Positions 1 to 9,400 of a stretch of DNA of 64,000 nt are shown piece by piece. The notes beneath the pieces were generated by a model. That model did not search any database. It had not been told where the DNA came from and saw only the letters and a list, made by a program, of their open reading frames with translations. The translations under genes were made by a program, and so were the position numbers. This DNA comes from Dyella_B sp036746095 (GTDB lineage: Bacteria; Pseudomonadota; Gammaproteobacteria; Xanthomonadales; Rhodanobacteraceae): NCBI RefSeq assembly GCF_036746095.1, contig NZ_DAIOEU010000008.1:1-64000 (forward strand). Direction: 5' to 3'. The number at the start of each line of letters is the position of its first letter. Positions within the stretch are counted from its first letter, which is position 1.

Positions 1-866
1 CCAGGGCGCTTTCCCAATGACGCGGTGCGTGGCCGATCAATGGCCGGCCCTCTGCACGTAGCGGCTCCGGTTCCGTTGCCAAGGTGGCTTGAAGATAGCC
101 TGGCGGTACAGGAGAAGGTGGCGATGAGACATGACCATGCCCGTTGGAGTGGCCGTTGTGCTTTTTCATGGCGACGCATCCTTTCAGCAATGAGGAGGGA
201 GTGGGGTTCAATCACGCGGCCGCGTTCCATCCGGCTCGCACCGAAATATTGACGTTCAGCAACACCGTCACGCTTTCGGCACCCGGCATCAGTACGCAGC
301 GCGCTTGCTTCGGGCTTCAGGGACGGATTCGAACAGGATGGCTTGAACACGCCCGCGTCATGCGACAAGCCTCCGTCGAAACGAAGGGAGAATCAGCATG
401 GGCAGCGATGGACGATGGCGAACGCGTTGGAGCAGCCGCTCGATGGACTCCTTCTGCAAAGCGAATACGAGGCGCAGCACGCCGTGCCGCCTGCTGGGGT
501 ATTAGGCATGCGGCAAGGGTTTTCGCTAAACATATGGCCGCCCGGTGGCATGGCGGCCGTGACGCGTATCAACAACAGCTATTGAAGCTCTGACTGCCCG
601 ACACATCATCAAAGATGGAAGGCATGTGAAAAGGTGACATGTGCGCTGCTAATCCGGCGTGAAAGGCAGGGCAAGTTGCGATAAAGACGATGTGCACGAC
701 ATCGCATATCGAACACGCCGCGCCTTTCAAGTGCGCGAATGAAGATGGAAGACGCGTGAAAAAACAGGTCGCGCGCCTCGATAATCCAGCGTAAAAATCA
801 CGGCAAAGCGCGATAAAGACCGCCTGCCCAACATTCCCACTTCCGGCTGGCGGTGATGCATGAGAT
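1..866. other. Left-edge stretch without a supported gene
   Basis: No open frame here has a plausible ribosome site together with recognisable protein content; the candidates on both strands are short, compositionally odd and mutually overlapping. The only structure I see is an imperfect direct repeat (613-688 and 743-820, listed separately). The stretch may hold the promoter of the kinase gene that follows and the end of a gene lying outside the window. Confidence 0.5.
613..820. repeat. Imperfect direct repeat (two ~77-bp units)
   Basis: Unit A (613-688) and unit B (743-820) both begin AGATGGAAG, share GTGAAAA and TAATCC(A/G)GCGT in the middle and end GCGATAAAGAC. By eye they are about 70% identical, and they start 130 bp apart. 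They lie just upstream of the hybrid kinase gene. No mobile-element ends are visible around them. Confidence 0.6.
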
Positions 867-908
867 ATGGCATGGCTGCACCCACCCTTCTTACAGGCTT
901 TCGTACCC

Positions 909-3900
909 ATGGAAGACAACGCCGAGCGCATCCCTGCATCCACTTTCGCCAAGCCTGCCCGCACGGGTGAACCCTCGGCAGACTCCAGCATGGTGAACCA
1001 CTATCAGCGGCGGTTGCTGTATGGGGGTGGCGCGCTTGTTTCGATCATTCTGGCTATCGCCACGGGGGTGCTGCTCTACGCGATGGCGCGCGACGAGGTG
1101 GCGCGGCGCTATACCGATTTCGCGGTGAGAAAACTGCTGGTCCAGCTCGAATTCCAGGCACGCGAATTCGCGGTACTCACCTTCATTCATCACGAGGAAG
1201 CCGTATGGTCGACGCGAGCGTCGGCCAACCCGGCCTTGATCAACAGCTTTGCCACGCAGCATGGGCGGATCGAGCTGCATGGTAATCCGCAGTTCTATCC
1301 GGTGTTGGCGCTGGGCGATCTTGCGCCGCAGGCATCGCCCGACGCCTTCGGCCGTTATCTCGCACTGGCCAATGAACTCAGCTATCGCGCTGGCGCTTAT
1401 TTCAAACTGCAAGCGCAATCGCAAGCCATGTCGGGTTATTTGTATAGCCCCGATCAGCGTTTCATTGTTTTTATTCCCGCGCCGGAGCCAGGCAGCGCGG
1501 CCCTGGCGAGTGAGGCCGCTGACGTACCCCGGTTGATTGAAACGCTGGCGCCGCCTGCTTCGAGCCTGCACCGCCTGATGGCAACGGATTCATCCAATAG
1601 CCCCATCTGGCTTGCACCGGCACGTGACCCCATCCAGAAGCAGACGGTGATACGCTTGGTGGCCGCGGCGTTCGACGATGGCAAGCCATTCGCCATTCTG
1701 GTCAGCAATTTGCCGACGCAATCGTTGCTGATGCGGCTGCCGGCGGATCAATACGACAATGCTTCGCTGCTGCTCGATAACGACGGCCAGGTCATGCTCA
1801 GTACGCGGCAGAACGAATCGGCCTATCCGGTTGTCGAGCGGGTGCTGCGCGCACGACCGACGCTGCATAGCCAGCAAGCGGTTCCCACGTTCCGCGATGG
1901 GCTGTTCGTGATCAGCCAGGGCATTCGCGGCACCGATTGGACCCTGGTGCATGCGTTTTCGTGGCGAACCCTGGTGGTGGCGCTCTGGCCAAAGCTGACG
2001 GTCTGCATCGCTACCCTTCTGGTTGTGCTCGGCCTTATCTGGAGCGCGCTTGTGTGGCTGGACCGCAAGGTCTTCAGGCCTGCCGTGCAGCGCACGCAAC
2101 GCATGATGGAAAGCGAGAATCTCAATCGCACCATGATCACCACCGCGCCCTTCGGGTTTGCGCTGTTGGGCTTTCACGACAAAGCCGTCTTACTGCAGAA
2201 CGACGTGATGCGTGCCTACGACAACCAGATGCAAGGCGATGAACCGCTTCATCGCAAACTGCTTTGCCTGCTTGACCCCGCCCCGTCGGCGCCAGCCTGG
2301 CAGCATGACCTGGAAACCAGCCTTGCGATGCGCGACGGCAGCCGTTCCGATCTGCTGGTAAGCCTGATGCGCACCCGTTACCAGGGCAACGATGTGGTGC
2401 TGTGCAACTTCACGGATATCACCACGCGCAAGCATACGGAGCGCAAGCTGGAAGAAGCGCGCCGCGCGGCCGATGCGGCGAATGAGGCGAAATCGGCCTT
2501 CGTCCATACGATGAGCCACGAAATACGCACGCCGCTCAACGCCATCCTGGGCAACCTGGAATTGCTGGATCGCTCGCCGTTGTCGCCGGAACAGAGCGAA
2601 CGCCTTGGCACTGTAACGTCGTCGTCTTATGCCCTGCTGGACATGATCAGCAGCGTCCTGGATTTTTCCAAGATCGAATCCGGACAGATGCCGATCGAGG
2701 CGATCCGCTTCGATCTCGCCGGCCTGATTGGCCAGATGGGCGCGATGTTTGCGCCGATCATCGAGGCAAAAGGTGTCCAGTTTGATTGCGTGATCGATGA
2801 TGCATTGGCGCCGCATTACCTGGGCGACCCTACGCGCATCCGGCAGGTTGTCACCAACCTGCTCAGCAATGCCGTCAAGTTCACGGCGCAGGGCGATATC
2901 ACGCTGGAGGTCTATCTGGACGGCAGTGCGGCGGTTGTCATCGGCGTTAGCGATACCGGCGAAGGGATTGCACCGGCGCAGCAGCGGCAGCTGTTTCAAG
3001 CGTTTACGCAGGCGAATGCATCGATCGCGCGGCGCTACGGCGGCACCGGTCTTGGGCTTGCGTTGTGCAAACGCCTGGTAGCGTTGATGCATGGCACGAT
3101 TGCCGTGAAAAGCGAGCCTGGCGTCGGCAGTACGTTTATCGTCACGCTGCCGCTGGAGGTGGCCACGGTTGCCGAGCAAGTTGCCGACTCCCCCCAGGAG
3201 AAGGCGGCGCCCTTGGATAACGCGCGCGCTATACGAATACTGGTGGTAGACGATCATCCGGCCAATCGCGTGCTTATTCGCGAGCAATTGAAAACGCTGG
3301 GCTATGAGGTCGACCTTGCGGATGAAGGTGGCCAGGCCTTGCAGCGCTTTGACCAGAACCGTTATGACGTCGTGATGACCGACCTCAATATGCCGGGCAT
3401 GGATGGGTATTCGCTTGCGCGGAATTTGCGTGCGCAAGGGACCGACGTTCCGATCATCGCGATAACGGCAACGGCGAGCACCAGCGAGCATGAACAATGC
3501 GTTGCGGCAGGCATGGATGCCGTGCTCGTCAAACCGATGCTGCTCGATACGATCGACCGCATGGTGCGGCGTTTCGTCAGCGCTGCGTCGCTGCGCAAAC
3601 ATGTCGCGGACCTGGCTTATGGCCCGTTGCCGGCCAACGTGCATGCCTTGATGCAGCAGACCTTGCAGCAGTCGCTGACGTCGATGCGTGCCGCATTGGA
3701 CAAAAGGGATTTGGCATATGTGCGCGACCACCTGCATGCGCTGCGCGGATCGTTTGCGATGATTCGCGAGATGGACACGGCGGAGAGGGCAAGGCAGATG
3801 GAAGCGCTGGCCGACGCCGGTGATCACGAGGCGCTTAAAGCAGCGATGCAGGCGTTTGCCGAACACGCGACGTCGGTATTGGAGCGGCGCACCGCCACGC

Positions 3901-3914
3901 CGGCCGACACGTAG
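909..3914 (+). CDS. Hybrid sensor histidine kinase with receiver and Hpt domains
   Basis: Membrane phosphorelay kinase of 1001 aa from the ATG at 909; an upstream in-frame start at 867 is possible but has no better ribosome site. Two hydrophobic segments (about residues 34-58 and 355-382) bracket a periplasmic sensor region. A PAS-like region follows, then a HisKA domain whose H-box (SHEIRTPLN) places the phospho-His at about H537, and an ATPase domain with NLLSNAVKF, DTGEGI and GGTGLGL. A receiver has VVDDHPANR and the acceptor Asp at about D825 in TDLNMPGMDG. A C-terminal Hpt-like helix carries HALRGS (about H943). The His-Asp-His layout resembles BvgS/EvgS/RcsC-D relays. The final acceptor is probably the convergent RcsB-like regulator next door (inference). 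The stimulus is unknown. Confidence 0.9.
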   Translation: MEDNAERIPASTFAKPARTGEPSADSSMVNHYQRRLLYGGGALVSIILAIATGVLLYAMARDEVARRYTDFAVRKLLVQLEFQAREFAVLTFIHHEEAVWSTRASANPALINSFATQHGRIELHGNPQFYPVLALGDLAPQASPDAFGRYLALANELSYRAGAYFKLQAQSQAMSGYLYSPDQRFIVFIPAPEPGSAALASEAADVPRLIETLAPPASSLHRLMATDSSNSPIWLAPARDPIQKQTVIRLVAAAFDDGKPFAILVSNLPTQSLLMRLPADQYDNASLLLDNDGQVMLSTRQNESAYPVVERVLRARPTLHSQQAVPTFRDGLFVISQGIRGTDWTLVHAFSWRTLVVALWPKLTVCIATLLVVLGLIWSALVWLDRKVFRPAVQRTQRMMESENLNRTMITTAPFGFALLGFHDKAVLLQNDVMRAYDNQMQGDEPLHRKLLCLLDPAPSAPAWQHDLETSLAMRDGSRSDLLVSLMRTRYQGNDVVLCNFTDITTRKHTERKLEEARRAADAANEAKSAFVHTMSHEIRTPLNAILGNLELLDRSPLSPEQSERLGTVTSSSYALLDMISSVLDFSKIESGQMPIEAIRFDLAGLIGQMGAMFAPIIEAKGVQFDCVIDDALAPHYLGDPTRIRQVVTNLLSNAVKFTAQGDITLEVYLDGSAAVVIGVSDTGEGIAPAQQRQLFQAFTQANASIARRYGGTGLGLALCKRLVALMHGTIAVKSEPGVGSTFIVTLPLEVATVAEQVADSPQEKAAPLDNARAIRILVVDDHPANRVLIREQLKTLGYEVDLADEGGQALQRFDQNRYDVVMTDLNMPGMDGYSLARNLRAQGTDVPIIAITATASTSEHEQCVAAGMDAVLVKPMLLDTIDRMVRRFVSAASLRKHVADLAYGPLPANVHALMQQTLQQSLTSMRAALDKRDLAYVRDHLHALRGSFAMIREMDTAERARQMEALADAGDHEALKAAMQAFAEHATSVLERRTATPADT

Positions 3915-4014
3915 GTTATTTATTCGCCGGCCGGCTTTCGCCGAAATGACGAACTGCAAGCATCGCGATGTATATGTGCACGGCCATGCTGGGATTGCGC
4001 CCCAGCCTACCCAT

Positions 4015-4683
4015 CTACTCTTCCGGAGGTTGCGGTTGCGATGCCACAATCCCGTGCTCCATCGCATAGCGCAGCAAGTCGACATCCCGCTCAATACCCA
4101 GCTTCTGCATGGCGCGCGTTTTCTGCGTACTGATGGTCTTCTTGCTGCGGCTGACCCGCTCGGCAATCTCATTGATGGTCAAGCCGCTGGCGTAAAGACG
4201 CAACACTTCCAACTCGCGCTTGCTCAACGCCGGCGCATCGCCTTCGCGCTGCCCCCTGCCACGCAGGATCTTCTCGATGGATGGCGAGTAATACGTGCCG
4301 CTCGTGGCGGCGGCGTGAATGGCTGGAACCAGATGACTGAGCGCATCCGACTTGCTGACGACGCAAGCGATACCTTCCTTCTGCAGGGCGCCCAACACGG
4401 CGGGGTTATCCAGCATGGTCAGCACAACCAGCTTTATCGACGGATAACGCCGCCGCAGCAACGAAAAGAGCGCGAGGCCGTCGCGGTGTTCGCCACCCGG
4501 CATGGCGTAATCGCAGACGAGCACGTCGCAGCAATCCGTATCCAGGATACGCATCAGCTCGGTCGAGTTGCCGGCCTTGCCGGTCAACTGGATCGTGTTG
4601 ACGGCAGACAAGCTGTGTTCGACGCCCGCGAGCATGCCCGGATGATCGTCCGCAAGCACCACTCTTAGTGAAAAGCCATCCAT
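4015..4683 (-). CDS. RcsB-like NarL/LuxR-family response regulator
   Basis: Cytoplasmic DNA-binding regulator of 222 aa. The N-terminal receiver has the acidic pair in VVLADDHPG, acceptor Asp at about D58 in VCDYAMPGG, and the Thr and Lys equivalents in VVLTM and VVSKSD. The C-terminal LuxR-type helix-turn-helix begins ALSKRELEVLRL and continues TINEIAERVSRSKKTIS. Receiver wording (DYAMPGG..DGLALF, VVLTMLDNPAVL) is closest to RcsB among the regulators I know. I chose the ATG at 4683 because AAAGGG lies 6 nt upstream; the in-frame GTG at 4689 would sit on that site. It converges with the hybrid kinase and is its likely phosphorelay output. Whether it controls the nearby toxin island is untested. 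Confidence 0.87.
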   Translation of the reverse strand: MDGFSLRVVLADDHPGMLAGVEHSLSAVNTIQLTGKAGNSTELMRILDTDCCDVLVCDYAMPGGEHRDGLALFSLLRRRYPSIKLVVLTMLDNPAVLGALQKEGIACVVSKSDALSHLVPAIHAAATSGTYYSPSIEKILRGRGQREGDAPALSKRELEVLRLYASGLTINEIAERVSRSKKTISTQKTRAMQKLGIERDVDLLRYAMEHGIVASQPQPPEE

Positions 4684-4914
4684 TTGCACCCTTTAAATCC
4701 ATAGCGCATTCAAGCATGCAGGCGACGTGCCAGTGTGGAACGACGCGTCGCATGGGTGAACGGGAACGGGGGCAATCATAAGCCAGTCGATGACGGCGTG
4801 CAGCATGGGCGAGCATGGTCCTGAAGCGTGAAAGAACGGCTGGTCGCCGCAGTACGTACGGCGTTGCGGCCGGCTCGTTATGATCGGCGCCATCTGTCGT
4901 CAAAGGAGTGCATC

Positions 4915-6369
4915 ATGCCGATCAACCGCCGAACCGTCCTGGTCGTCGCCATCGCCACGCTGGCTGGCGTTTCGCAGGCCCACGCCGCCGATGGTGCGTC
5001 GATCACCCTGTATCGCAGTGACAGCCCCGCCTTGTACGCAAGCAGCGGTGAGGGCAATGCCAACGATGGTTATGCCGTGGTGCGGGAACGGCGCAGCGTT
5101 ACGCTGCAATCCGGTGTGCACGACCTGGTGCTGGGCGACCTGCCCAATCACCTGGATGCCGAAGCGATGGCGCTCGGCTTCCCTGGCGGCGAGGCGAGGG
5201 TGATTTCCCAGCGGCTGCTGCTCGGTCAAGGCCCAAACGCCGCGTTGACCGGTTTGACGGGCAGCAGCATCAGTGTGCTGGGCGACAACGGCCAGGCGCT
5301 GGCGAGCGGTACATTGCTGCGCGCCGGCGAAGATGGATTGGTCGTGCGCGGCAGCAACGGCACGACGCTGATTCGCCAGTATGCGGCGGTGAACACGCAA
5401 GGCGGCAATTTCCCCACCGGTTCCAGCTTGCGCCTGCGCGTGGATGCATCGCGTGGCGGACAGGCCGATGCGGTGCTGAGTTATCCCACCTCCGGCATCG
5501 GCTGGCGTGCTGCCTATGTGGCCACGTTGCAGCCGGGCAATACCTGCAGCATGCAGTTTGAATCGCGCGCCAGCATCGCCAACCGCAGCGGGCGCGATTG
5601 GCATGACATCCACCTCACGCTGATTGCCGGCGAACCGAATTTCGCCAAATCCACCGGCCCGCGCCCGATGATGCGTGCGATGGTTGCGCCCGCAGCAGCC
5701 GAGGCCATGCCGGAGCAATCGTCGATGGGCGACTACCGCAGCTATACCCTGCCCGCGCCGGTCGAGCTGCCCGACGGCAGCATCAGCCAGGTGCCGCTTT
5801 ATGCAGCACGCACACTGGGTTGCGAGCGCACCGAACTTTATGAAAACGGCGGCAACTGGATGCCGCCGCAACCGATGCTCAACGAAACGTTCAATACGGA
5901 TAGCAACACCAGCATAGTCAGCACGCTGCGCTTCGCCGCTTTCGATAGCCTGCCCGCCGGTTACCTGCGCGTGCTGACGGCGGATCGCAACGGCGTGCCG
6001 CAATTCGTCGGCGAAGGGCGCATCAATGACACGCCCAAGGGCAGCGATGCCACGATCACGCTGGGTACGGCGTTCGACCTGCGCGGCCAGCGCGAGCGCA
6101 CCCGCTTCCATGTCGACAAGGCCGGCCGCACGCTGGATGAAGCATTCCGCATCACGCTGACCAATGCCGGCGAGAACGCACGCACCGTTACCGTGCGCGA
6201 GCATCCGAACCGTTGGCGCCAGTGGGCAGTTACTTCATCGAGTGTAAAACCCAGCAGACAGACTACCGATACGCTGGAATTCAAGGTCGACGTGCCCGCC
6301 AACGGCAAGGCCGTGCTCGACTATGGCGTACGCTACAGCTGGACGGCTGGCGATCAACCGCAATCCTGA
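4915..6369 (+). CDS. Secreted DUF4139 domain protein
   Basis: Protein of 484 aa from the ATG at 4915, preceded by AAAGGAG at 4901-4907. A signal peptide is clear: a charged start (MPINRRT), a hydrophobic core and a likely signal peptidase site after AHA, near residue 24. The rest is beta-rich and matches the DUF4139 pattern (LSYPTSGIGWRAAYVATL; NRSGRDWHDIHLTLIAGEPN; C-terminal VLDYGVRYSW). The family's biochemical role is not established; members are envelope or periplasmic proteins. The gene sits at the left border of the Tc island, and a decayed copy of its last ~230 bp lies at the right border (29911-30133). Confidence 0.85.
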   Translation: MPINRRTVLVVAIATLAGVSQAHAADGASITLYRSDSPALYASSGEGNANDGYAVVRERRSVTLQSGVHDLVLGDLPNHLDAEAMALGFPGGEARVISQRLLLGQGPNAALTGLTGSSISVLGDNGQALASGTLLRAGEDGLVVRGSNGTTLIRQYAAVNTQGGNFPTGSSLRLRVDASRGGQADAVLSYPTSGIGWRAAYVATLQPGNTCSMQFESRASIANRSGRDWHDIHLTLIAGEPNFAKSTGPRPMMRAMVAPAAAEAMPEQSSMGDYRSYTLPAPVELPDGSISQVPLYAARTLGCERTELYENGGNWMPPQPMLNETFNTDSNTSIVSTLRFAAFDSLPAGYLRVLTADRNGVPQFVGEGRINDTPKGSDATITLGTAFDLRGQRERTRFHVDKAGRTLDEAFRITLTNAGENARTVTVREHPNRWRQWAVTSSSVKPSRQTTDTLEFKVDVPANGKAVLDYGVRYSWTAGDQPQS

Positions 6370-6455
6370 TCGCGGCACGCTTTGGCAGCCCGCTGTTCCA
6401 TGCCTGCGCACCATCCTCCCGTTCGCCCCGATGGCAGCGCAGGCCAACTTCCCTC

Positions 6456-9400
6456 TCACACGGCTTCTCTTGCGCGAGCGTCAAGCTCGATCACCTCTGC
6501 CGCAAACGCTGCGCCACCATCCATGGCGCCATACCAAAGGTGCAGGATGATGTCGTTCAAGGATTCCAAAACGGCTCTTTGACGAATGGTGCTCACTCGC
6601 GGCAACGCCAGTTGCCAGCTCGATACTGCCCCGGTCAGCTCAAACGGCAGGTAGCGCGGATCATCGAAATTCATCTGGAATTGGCCGTCGTCATCGATGC
6701 CCGTGGACATGGCGATTTGCTGCGTCGCCCGTAAGTTCGTCATGACGTCGGCCGACGATCCGTCCGTCGGATCACGCAGATACGCGACCGCCTCGATGCT
6801 GGGTTCGATCGCAAACGCATTCCTCGTTTGCGTCAGGGTGGCCCGAATGTCCTCGTACGCACCCAGCACCACCGGAAACGACAAGGCAACTCTACGGATG
6901 CGCCGCAGGTAGTGGCCTGGATAGTCTTCGTCAAACAACGCTTGGCGCAGGTCGAAATCCAGTTTGCCGTTGGAGGCGCTGGAGGTGAATGCTTCCCATG
7001 CTTCTTGTCCTACCAGCGACCTGATCGAAACGGTCTTGACGATTTCAAGCGGACGCACGTTTCGGCTCAAGTAAGCCGAATCCATCCTGAGCAGATTCAG
7101 CCGCAGCGATTCCGCCGACAGCAAGCCACGATAGGCATCGCTCCAACCGCCCGCCTGGATGAAGCGGGTACCAAAATCTGCGACTTCGTACTGCCAGCAG
7201 GCTTCCGCGGCCAGGCAGAGCGAGAACGTCGCGTCATACGCCTGGTAATAAAACGCTGACATTTGCGCAATCATCCATTGGTACAGCGCGGGCTTGGTAA
7301 AGCGCGTACTCAGAAAAGCCAGCGTGTCCTCAGCGTGCTTTTGCGCCTTGAGAGCCTGGTCCAATTGGGTCTGGGTGAGCTCCGCCTGCAACAGGTAGAC
7401 CTCGCGCTGCGCATCCACCTGCGCCATTTCAAGCTTGGCCTGCTCGCTTGCGTGGCGCCACTCTTCCGCGCGGCGCCGGTAAAACTCCGCCTGACTTGTC
7501 AACGTAGCGAGCGTTTGCGCGAACTCAGCGGCATACGAGACCCCGCTCCCCGCCCCTTCAACCGGACCTTCATACCGCATGCCTCCGTTGGCCAGCCCGA
7601 AAACGTTGGGCGAAATTTTCAAGGACTGGCCTGCAGAGCGAATCGCATTGCCGCCCAACCTAACGGAGGTAGCGACCATCTTCGACGCCTCCGCGATGAT
7701 TTCCATGCCGGAAAGGCCTTCGTCAGCCAGCTTTCCGTAATGCGACGCGCGATCTTCGGCAATGCTCCGGCTGGCGGCCAGCGCTTCCAGGCTAGCTTTC
7801 TCGACATCCTGCGCCTGACGTTGCAGGTCGATGGCAAACTGTGACATCTCGCCGAGCTGGGACTGCTGCAAGTCCTGCAGCGCGGCTTGGTCTTTGCGCT
7901 CGAGCAGCGACTGCAATGCGTTGCCGAGCTGGCTGAGCGCATCCACCGCGGCACTGGCGCGCGCGAACATTGCTGCGTAGCGATAATGCGGAATCACCAG
8001 CATGCCCAACCGGCCGCTGCCCGCCAGCAAGCCGCCCTGGGCCGCCTGGGCCAGCAAATCCCTGGGATTGGGAGGCGGCGCGAACAGCGGCAGCTTCAAA
8101 GCCTTGCCATCGAGGGTCAGGTTGTGGCGCAGGTTGAACAAGCGAGACTCGATGCGGTTCCAGTACTCCACCAGCAGCGTGCTCATGGGCCGCAGAAAAT
8201 AGTCCGTATCCTCGGGCGACAGCATGGCGTCATGCCCAACGTGCTGATACAGCATCAGCGCCGTGTCGATGGGTTTCTTGCCCGGGCGCCGCGCGTCATC
8301 CAAGGGCATCGACGCCATCTGCCGCTCGAACGCGCGCAGCGCGCGATTGGTCGACGCTGCGATCGTGCTGAGCTCGCGCGGCGTCCAGTCGCTCACCAGC
8401 CGCACATCCGGGCGCGGTCCGAGCAAATCCAGCGCGCGCACATACCATAGCTTGGCTTCGCCCAGGCCATCCGGCGTCAATTGGCGATAGGCGCTGTCGC
8501 CCTGGTCGATCAGGTTGCGGATGTACAAAAAGAAAATCGCCTTGCGGTAATGCACGGGAAATGCACTACCGATGGCATCCGGGTCTTGCACCGCGCGCAG
8601 CGCATGGCTCATCGCCCGCTCTTCCGTGTCCGGCGCGATCGGCCGCACCATCCAGTAGTCAGGCCGGCCATAGTCATCCGCTTTGCGGGCCGGACTGAAG
8701 ATGTAGCCGAGCCAGTAGTCGCTTTCGGAATGCCGCGCCTCGGCATTGAGGCGGTACGCATTGAGAAACGGCAGATGGAAAAACAGCTCCCAGAAATATT
8801 TGCCGTTGGCGCCGGCAAAATCCATGTATTGCTTCGCTGCGTCGCTTCCCATCGGCGGCTCTTCGAGCATCTGCGTTTGCCAGGACAGCAGGTTTTCCAG
8901 GGCGATATTGGCGCGCGCCACCAGTTCCTTTGCAAATAACGTGTTCATGCGAATCGGCCGGCGCCTGTTCGTGGTGCTGCCGTCGGAGAACTCGATGGCC
9001 GAACCGGCAAAATCAATATATTCGACGACTCCCAACGCGGGGTCTTCGTAAACTTTCAGGCTCGGCGCCTTCTTGTCGGTCTGGATCAACTCCAGTTCGA
9101 TCTCCACGAGTTTCAGCGCACGCCCCGGACGGGAGCCGTCATCCTCCTTCCTGAAGCTGATTCCATGAATCACGTGGAATTTCTTGGTTCCAGCCACGCC
9201 GCCCCAAGGCGGCAGCAGTGTTTCCGGATCGATGTCGATGGGATCCGTGTTTAAAGCATTATCGGGCGTCAGGGTCGCTGTCCAAGAGCCAGCTTTGAGG
9301 ATGGTAAGCGTTCCCGTTGGATTGCTCGCCAACGTAGGGTGAAAAATATCAAGCCCCACATGGAAGGCAGAGGACAAGATCGGCTCAACTGTTGGTGGCT

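Noticed and set aside
569..991. A 140-codon minus-strand frame containing two similar peptide blocks (VFIALCRDFYAGL, VFIATCPAFHAGL)
   Set aside because: The peptide repeat is only the translation of the DNA direct repeat at 613-820, and there is no ribosome site or family match.
2190..4172. A 660-codon minus-strand open frame over the hybrid kinase gene
   Set aside because: It is antisense to a gene with clear kinase, receiver and Hpt motifs, and its product is rich in Arg/His/Gln with no domain. Long antisense frames are common in high-GC coding DNA. The same applies to long antisense frames at 4900-6204, 35726-37270, 38423-39361, 57707-59299 and 62121-63350.
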